From NCBI GenBank assembly GCA_051453625.1, contig JBOZIK010000001.1, positions 233,053,205-233,117,204 of the forward strand: a stretch of 64,000 nucleotides of DNA. The letters run 5' to 3'. The stretch is from Welwitschia mirabilis. Taxonomy: Eukaryota > Gnetophyta > Gnetopsida > Welwitschiales. The notes below the pieces were generated by a model. It saw only the letters and a program-made list of their open reading frames with translations, did no database searches and was not told where the DNA came from. Positions 57,761-64,000 of this stretch are shown here, piece by piece. How positions within the stretch are numbered: the stretch's first letter is position 1; every line of letters starts with the position of its first letter. The translations under genes were made by a program, and so were the position numbers.

Positions 57761-58833
57761 AGCTCACCACTTTTTTTTTTAATAGGTATACTCAAACTCT
57801 TAAGTGGCCACATTCACCAAGCTAGATAGATATTTCTTCTAATCTAGTTGTACCTCTAAGCTAACATGTATTCATTTTTCCTTTCTTAAAGCCTTAGACT
57901 TAAAATAAAGGATAAAACTAGATTTTCAAGTTTAGTTATGGCCTTAAAGAGGGTAGTAAATATGGGCTAAGAAACCCCTCGAGCCCCCTTTCCAAGAAGA
58001 TAAAAATGTAAAAAGGAGAATAGCCTCTAAGAAAAGAGGAGATCCACAAGGAGGTAGAGTTGTGATGAGACAAGATTGAAATATACCTTATTTCCAAAGG
58101 AAATAGAAAATAAGACCATTCCTCTACCCTTTAATGAATAAGAAAGAAGAATCCCACTCCTAACCCCTCACAAGTAGCCAAGGGTGAGTTCGTCCCTAAC
58201 TCCTAGCAAGCAAGAGAGCTCACTTTCAAACTTGAAAGAATAGATACATAAAGGGAAAGAAAAAGATGAACGATATACTAATCAAGAACAGGAAGAATCC
58301 TAGCAAAGTCTGGTCTCAAAAGTGGAGAAGCTAGATATGGAGGAGACTAGATGCTCTATTCTAATGATAACTATTAAGGAACTATAGAAGTATCCTTATA
58401 CTTTGCTGGGGACTAGTCACAGAACCCCTATAAGTTTTATTAAGACCACATATAGAAGAAATTCCCTAATACTTCATCTAGACCAAAATCCAAAAGGGGT
58501 TAACACTTTAAAGAACTAAATTAATCCTTTGAAATACTGGCAAATAAGCTAGGTAGAAAGCTCATTGAGAAGTATCATAGGGATTTGTTTCCTAGATGTA
58601 AAAGCTTTTAAGCTTCTTTAGTTTCATAAGGCTTTTGTAGTCAAAGATGGATTAAGTTTTTATATTATGTGGTTATTAGTGTTAGTTGTATTTTACTAAT
58701 AGTTTGATCTTTTTTTTTTGGATGTAAAATTAGAAGATAACTATGTCTTAACTTATTTTGCATCTAAGGGTGCATCCAACCTTTTTGTAATGTATTGTAT
58801 TAATATAATTTCTTCTTTTTATTTAAAAAAAAT
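57761..58833 (+). other. LINE 3' region and poly-A tail
   Basis: Contains a G/A-richer stretch (57,950-58,560) of unknown role, then a T-rich 3' UTR with ATTGTATTAATATAATTTC and a TTTAAAAAAAA end at 58,820-58,832, typical of plant L1 elements. Confidence 0.6.
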
Positions 58834-58842
58834 TTAATTCTA
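58834..58842. repeat. Right target-site duplication of the LINE
   Basis: TTAATTCTA, as at 40,278-40,286. Confidence 0.65.
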
Positions 58843-58995
58843 TCTTTATAATCTATAATTATGCATAAAATATTATTTTAAATGTAAATTTTTACTTCAT
58901 CACCAATTGTCGAAAATGTCTTCCATAACCTATCTTCACATAAAAGAACATTATATTTGAAAAGTGAAATCATCAAAACTAGGATTTTTTCAACA
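58843..58995 (-). repeat. Terminal fragment of a copia-A/B-type LTR
   Basis: The inverse begins TGTTGAAAAAATCCTAG then TTTGATGATTTCACTT..CAAATATAATGTTCTTTT, matching the copia-B LTR start at 16,611. No PPT lies outside it, so it is the outer end of a 5' LTR rather than a 3' LTR. The LINE inserted within or beside it. Confidence 0.6.
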
Positions 58996-60984
58996 ACTTT
59001 ATTATGATATTTTAATTATGTCTAAATATTAATTAGGCTAAAAATTAAAGTATTATAATGAGTAATTAAATATTAAATAATTTTAATAAGTAATTAGTCC
59101 TAAGAAGAGTTTCATTAAACTGATATATCAAAGGAGTAAAGACACCAAAGTTCTTAAACCTTTAACATGATAAGTTGAAAATTAACTAGAATTAAAATAG
59201 AGATAAAAGATTAGTCATCATGTATCATAACTATGATGATATTCAATTCATCTGATTAATGATTTAAAATATTCATGGAAAAATTAATGTTAAGTGGGTC
59301 TTCACTACTTGATTTGGGAACTAGAAATGAACATTGCATAAAATATTTGTCTTCTCTTTAATGGATAAAAGATGAATATTGAGAAGCCTCAATTCTCTTA
59401 AAAATGAGGTTTCACCTTCTATTCCAAATTTAATATAAGATAAAAGGTCAAAAATAACCTCTAAAAAAATTTTAAACATGTATCAATATTTGGTGAAAAT
59501 CTAAAGAAAACCAAATCCTTATAAAGTTGAATGTTTGAGAGGACTTAACATGTCTAAATCTACGTATTATTAAATAAAAGGGCATTGTTAAAAGATATAA
59601 ATAAAATAATCTATAGCTTCAAATTAAGGAAAAAAATATTATGGTTTCTAATTTACTAAAATCATCTACCAATGGATGAGTCATGATGTACAAAATATTA
59701 AAGAGAATGTTTAATTTTAGGAATCATGGTAATTTTAAAATAATCCAAAAATGGTTATCTAGACTTTCTAGGTATTTTATTTATGCCAAAGTTTATTTTA
59801 ATGATTAATAATTGCTATCAAACTATGAAGAAACTATAATGGAGTGCATAACTAATAAGGAAATATTGCAAAGCCATTTATCTAGTGAACTCCCTTAAAA
59901 TGAATTTCTATAGATTCATCTAACTACAAACGTTAAATATGAAACATTTGCAGTGTAAAGAAAACAATGTTGTATGATAGATGAANNNNNNNNNNTTACC
60001 ATAAAAATCATTAAATTTCTTCCAAGAAATCCAGTGTTCTACAAGCTAAAGAAAATTAAGAAAAATCACAACTTATTAAAAATAAATAAGTCACAACCCT
60101 TAAGTTTATAAGGGTAATAGGAGCTAGAAAATGGTAGCCACCATAAACAAAGATTAAAGACTAATTTTGAATTAATTTTAATAGTGTTCTAATTAATACA
60201 TTTATGTAATAATTATTAGGCTATCAAAATGATTTTAAAAACATGCATTCTTAGAAGAATAATTTTGTGTGGCAAAAAAAAATCTAATTAATAAAATAAA
60301 GACTCTACTAAAAGGGTTTGTACTTAGGAAATGTTTATAATAAATGGAGATAAAAAAGCTTCCTAATAATATTAAGGATTTAAGATAAATAAATAACCAT
60401 TTTAACTAAATTAAGCCCTTATTTAAAATATCTCTAAAAACCTAAGTCATCTTGCTTTTTAGGAAAACTAGCATTATCTCATGTTACTTGATAAAATCCT
60501 TTTTGAGAATTTTTGAAAGATGACATTAAATTTTAAAATAATTTTTCAAATTTTTGATAGGTAATGTAAGAAGGATACTAGTAAAAAAACTAGTAAACAT
60601 GAGTGGAAGCAAGAATGGATTTACAAACTAGATGCTTGTCTATAGGAGTGAAAGATTTAAATTCCATTATTCCATTTTATTTTGGACCTAAAGAAGAACT
60701 TAATTTCAAAGAGGTAAAGGAGGACCTTGGAGAATAAAAGAAATTTTCCAAAATATTAATAAGATCATGATCATATGCAAGAATCCGATCTTTGTTTACG
60801 AGTTATTAATAATTACTGATAAAACTCTAAACTACAAAATTATCATAATTAATAGTATACTAAGAAAGGATCTAGCATTCACATACTTGGGGAGGAAGTG
60901 AAAAAATCCTTAGCTATCTTACTATCAAGAAATAAAAAGTCATAAAAATGAATATTTAGGAGATAGAGGCTAGAATTTAAGAGG
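58996..60984. other. Unrecognised AT-rich DNA
   Basis: No family signal. Includes a 10-N gap at 59,986-59,995. The stretch 60,600-60,980 has a slightly richer purine content and could be a worn coding remnant, but I cannot name it. Confidence 0.35.
59986..59995. other. Assembly gap, 10 N
   Basis: Short gap in unrecognised DNA. Confidence 0.99.
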
Positions 60985-61005
60985 GTAATCCCTTTGATAG
61001 TATTA

Positions 61006-62397
61006 TGGTGTAAATTTATGCAATCTTAAAGTTCTTAGGTAAACATGTAATCAAATAACTTATAAAAAATCACACGCTAGTATAGACGGGAGTTCACTAG
61101 AATGTTGTAATCCAAGGAAGGCACTAAGATTAGATCTAGAGAATTGATTTCGCTAATGTATTTTTGTTTTTTGTTCTTAGGAAAATTGAAAGGAAATAAC
61201 TTAAGTAAATGCAATGCTTAAATGAAAATGAAATGCAAGTGAATGGGAATGGAATGTAATGCAATGGAAATGGAATAGGAATGGGAATAAAAATAGATCC
61301 TACTTGGATTTTAGTCTTTCTTTCATAAAGACCACTTCTTTATAACTTATATCAAAGAATAAGAGTATTCAATAGTTCTTAGTCAATATAAACTATAAGA
61401 TCTACCCAAGTAAGACTTGAAATGTAATATGGGAAGAAAGAAATAAACAATGCAATTATATTCCACTAAATAAGATTAACCTTAACAAAGGTTGCCCTTA
61501 AGATCTAAATAAACCAAATCTTTTCATTAGCTAAGATCAACTTAAATCATAAGCAAGATGTACAATAATGAGATGAAACAAGAATTTGTATTAATCCATT
61601 GAAGTCAGAATAACATCCACTTACAACATCAGAATAACAACATCTCAATGAGAGAGACACAACCTAACATCAAGGAGACTCCTTTCTGCAGCATGGAATG
61701 GACCTCTTTTCCTTTAAGCTTCTATCACAAGTAATAGGTATAAAAGATGAAGGGAAATGAAAGAGGAGAAGGGTATTTATAAATTTTCCAAGGAGGGATT
61801 TGAAGGCAAATCCTAAAGGCAGGAAAACAAAAAACCTAATGACCCACATGGGATGTTTGACCTCATTTACAATAGAATTTATTGCTATAATGTAAAAACA
61901 ATTGTCATCTCGTATGTCATCCACATGACGAAGGAGACGATGCTACCTTAACGGCTTGGGCAGTGTGCCATGTGCTGTTGTTAGCCTCGTGGGTTGTTTG
62001 TGCATAGTTCTGATGCCGTCATCCTATCTATTGTCTAGATGACTATATGATTGATGCTCTGTCAAGATGTGCCCCATGTGTTGCTATTGGTGCCATAGGT
62101 TTCTGACCAAATCAGCCATAAGGTCGTCCTAGTTGTCATGAGAATGATAGGTAGGATGATTGCCTTCTTTTGTTCTTTTCTCCAAAATGAATCAGCCTCT
62201 GTATTGTACAGTTCTTCTTTCAATTCTGCAGTATTAGAATAAGACCGGAAAATGGCTAATAATATCAAATATCACATGTTTTATTGATCATCATATTGAA
62301 TCCTCATAATCATTAGTATTGCACCAAAACCTATATTAATGTCTTGCAAAAGTACTCAAAATACACCATCAAATTCCTACAAATTGGTATCGCAACA
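61006..62397 (-). repeat. Athila-E LTR (about 1.39 kb)
   Basis: Matches Athila-D: TTTATGCAATCTTAAAGT at the left, the block TTTAAGCTTCTATCACAAGTA, a minus-strand TATA box TTATAAATACCC (61,771-61,782), TCGTCTAGACGA-type motifs (62,030-62,043) and the end TATCGCAACA. The left end is worn, so the start is approximate. The minus-strand frames 61,670-61,924 and 62,062-62,268 are LTR sequence, not genes. Confidence 0.75.
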
Positions 62398-62414
62398 TAG
62401 CCCCCTACTTAGCC
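62398..62414 (-). promoter_or_regulatory. Athila-E polypurine tract
   Basis: Minus strand AAGTAGGGGGCTA directly before the LTR start TGTTGCGATACC. Followed on the plus strand by CTTGTCAGTCCCTGACAAAG, which matches the Athila-C internal sequence. Confidence 0.75.
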
Positions 62415-63870
62415 TTGTCAGTCCCTGACAAAGTAAACAATTAACTAGATTATGAGTTAATTTGTTTAAGATAAAAATAATGCCTGTAAACTGAGTCCAC
62501 AGAAAATGATATCATTAGTAGGTAATTAATACAAGTACTAAAAATTTTCCTAAGCCCTCTACTTAAGCATGTCACTATGGAATGAATGTAATACACATAT
62601 AGAAATCATGAAGTAAAAATTGATGACTTAAAAAGTGAAACTATGTATGCATAATCTAGATCATCATGACAACTTAATTAGTTTTTATATTTCATGATTT
62701 AGGTAATCAAAAAAAACATGGCTATAAAAAACATGTGCAAGTACTATTGGTTCTTGCATGATAAAGTTCATGAATGTGATGAAACTCTTATTCAAACTAA
62801 AAATTTTATTCAAATTATATGAAGAATGCATTAAAAACAATTTGTCAAAATTTAATCATGAAAGCTTAGAACTACTAAAAGTTGTATGCTAATTCTACTA
62901 GATTAATGCCTAGAAATGCATCCTATTACAAACCCCTCCCCTCCCCCCACACCCAATAAGAGAAGCAAGATGTCCCGAATTGCACCTATAACAAAAAAGG
63001 GAGTGATGTTCCCTCTATTATGGGGATGACAGAGGAAGATGACATACTAAAAATAGCTAATATGGAGAGGAAAATAAGACCTAAAAAACTCAGAAAATCA
63101 GAAAATGCAGAAATGCAATGAAAAAGAGAGAGTAACCTAAGAGATAAAATGAATAAAGAGCCTAAAGGGTGAATGCATGATGAAGAAATGGAAAATGATC
63201 ATAGAGAAGAAATGCACCAAAAGAAAAAAAATACTACTCAAAGATGCCTCAAATGTGCCTAAATGCATAGAAAGCTGGAACTCATCAGATCAAGGAAACC
63301 TATCAGAAGGAAACAACTATTCTCTAGAAAACATCACAAGAGACTAGGAAAATGCTTAGGTTCATGATATAATGCTTGAAAAAGTATAATGAAATAACTT
63401 TTAAAATTCCAAAAAAACAACTAAAGAAAAACAAAATGAAAATGGACAATTAGAAACATGAAAAAGATTGTGTTATTACCCTAAATGCTACCCTAACAAA
63501 TTCCTAGAGTAACAATCATAAAATGACTTGATTAATGATGCATGACATAATTTATAAATTTATAAAGTTTCACTCAATAGGGAAATGATTATGATGATGT
63601 CAAGCATGCTAATGTTATTAAACAATGAATGATAAAATAAAAAGATGTTTAAAATACAAGGACTTATAAGCTACCATGTTAAAACAAATACTAAAATATA
63701 TAAAGTAGAGTGATCATGTGGAAGTACTAGAAATAAAAGAAAAGTGATTTATTTTTCCATGATGAGGGGAGTGTAACCACTGTCAAAGGAGTAAATACCC
63801 ATATAACATGGCTAACTAAACCCCCAGTGGAGTTTCCACAGCTACTATATCACACTGCCAAAGGCCACTC
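62415..63870 (-). mobile_element. Athila-E internal 3' region, deleted
   Basis: Homologous to Athila-C 44,123-47,680 but only 1.45 kb long, because the env-like ORF part is missing. 63,430-63,700 and 63,748-63,870 match the Athila-C blocks at 47.2-47.7 kb. A C-run near 62,933-62,950 stands out in this AT-rich DNA. No coding sequence was recognised. Confidence 0.6.
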
Positions 63871-63970
63871 NNNNNNNNNNNNNNNNNNNNNNNNNNNNNN
63901 NNNNNNNNNNNNNNNNNNNNNNNNNNNNNNNNNNNNNNNNNNNNNNNNNNNNNNNNNNNNNNNNNNNNNN
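63871..63970. other. Assembly gap, 100 N
   Basis: Close to the right edge of the window. Confidence 0.99.
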
Positions 63971-64000
63971 ACTTATATCAAAGAAGAAGAGTGTTCACTA
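63971..64000 (-). repeat. Start of another Athila-E-type LTR piece
   Basis: The last 30 bases (ACTTATATCAAAGAAGAAG then AGTGTTCACTA) match Athila-E LTR sequence near 61,343-61,375 at most positions, so another LTR copy crosses the window edge. Confidence 0.5.

Larger units (their letters stand above)
40287..58833 (+). mobile_element. L1-type LINE, split by an Athila-like insertion
   Basis: Left part 40,287-43,014: a GC-richer 5' UTR, ORF1 with a zinc knuckle, then ORF2 endonuclease and the start of RT. Right part 55,880-58,833: the remaining RT, downstream coding remnants, a 3' UTR and the poly-A tail (TTTAAAAAAAA). The ORF2 blocks join naturally across the insert: SSSIGDYR ends the left part and CNVLYKIF begins the right, where L1 RT has FRPISLCNVxYKI. 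Bracketed by the repeat TTAATTCTA. Confidence 0.85.

Noticed and set aside
61670-61924. 84-codon minus-strand frame near the right end
   Set aside because: It lies inside the Athila-E LTR and spans its TATA box.

Overview
This is nuclear DNA from a seed plant. It holds one plant-type UDP-glycosyltransferase (UGT) gene, now broken, followed by about 60 kb of extremely AT-rich, heavily decayed transposable elements. Nearly every decayed motif differs from its family consensus by C>T or G>A, and CpG is rare. That is the pattern expected from long-term deamination of methylated cytosine. The species cannot be read from the window; a low-GC, methylation-worn gymnosperm such as Welwitschia is one candidate, held at low confidence.

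Layout. 1-2.4 kb: a GC-rich, intronless UGT pseudogene (725-2191) with two frameshifts and two in-frame stops but an intact donor-sugar (PSPG) box. 3.0-3.4 kb: an inverted pair of tRNA-derived, SINE-like units. 3.9-8.6 kb: the 3' part of a Ty1/copia element (copia-A, + strand), with the RNase H tail, an env-like ORF, a polypurine tract (PPT) and the LTR. 9.0-9.8 kb: a 206-bp tandem duplication and the end of a CACTA DNA transposon. 9.8-14.8 kb: unrecognised AT-rich DNA with one promoter-like spot.

14.8-33.9 kb is a nest. A minus-strand copia element of the same family (copia-B) has its env-like region (16.6-18.7 kb) and its pol (30.9-33.9 kb) separated by a complete Ty3/gypsy chromovirus (18,697-30,341). 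The chromovirus has 3.5-kb LTRs, an initiator-Met-tRNA primer-binding site (PBS), a PPT and a near-matching 5-bp target duplication.

40.3-58.8 kb is a second nest. An L1-type LINE (+ strand, poly-A tail, 9-bp target duplication) is split inside its reverse transcriptase by an Athila/Tat-like gypsy element (Athila-C, 43,015-55,879, minus strand, Asp-tRNA-type PBS). Athila-C in turn contains the LTR and PBS of a related element (Athila-D). A third related LTR (Athila-E, 61,006-62,397) sits near the right edge. Between the nests (34-40 kb) is mostly unrecognised DNA with one Lys/Glu-rich decayed minus-strand coding region that I could not place.

No transposon protein is intact, so nothing in the window is likely to work as a gene today. 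The most distinctive signal is shared by three unrelated LTR families. Each carries an amplified short dyad motif in its LTRs, and in the two with CpG-containing motifs also in nearby noncoding DNA: AGACGTCT in copia, TCGTCTAGACGA in Athila-like elements, and CACTG-N7-CAGTG in the chromovirus. In the first two the variants are what CpG decay of a palindrome predicts. Eleven runs of N interrupt the sequence, and one is flanked by an exact 66-bp repeat that looks like an assembly fault.
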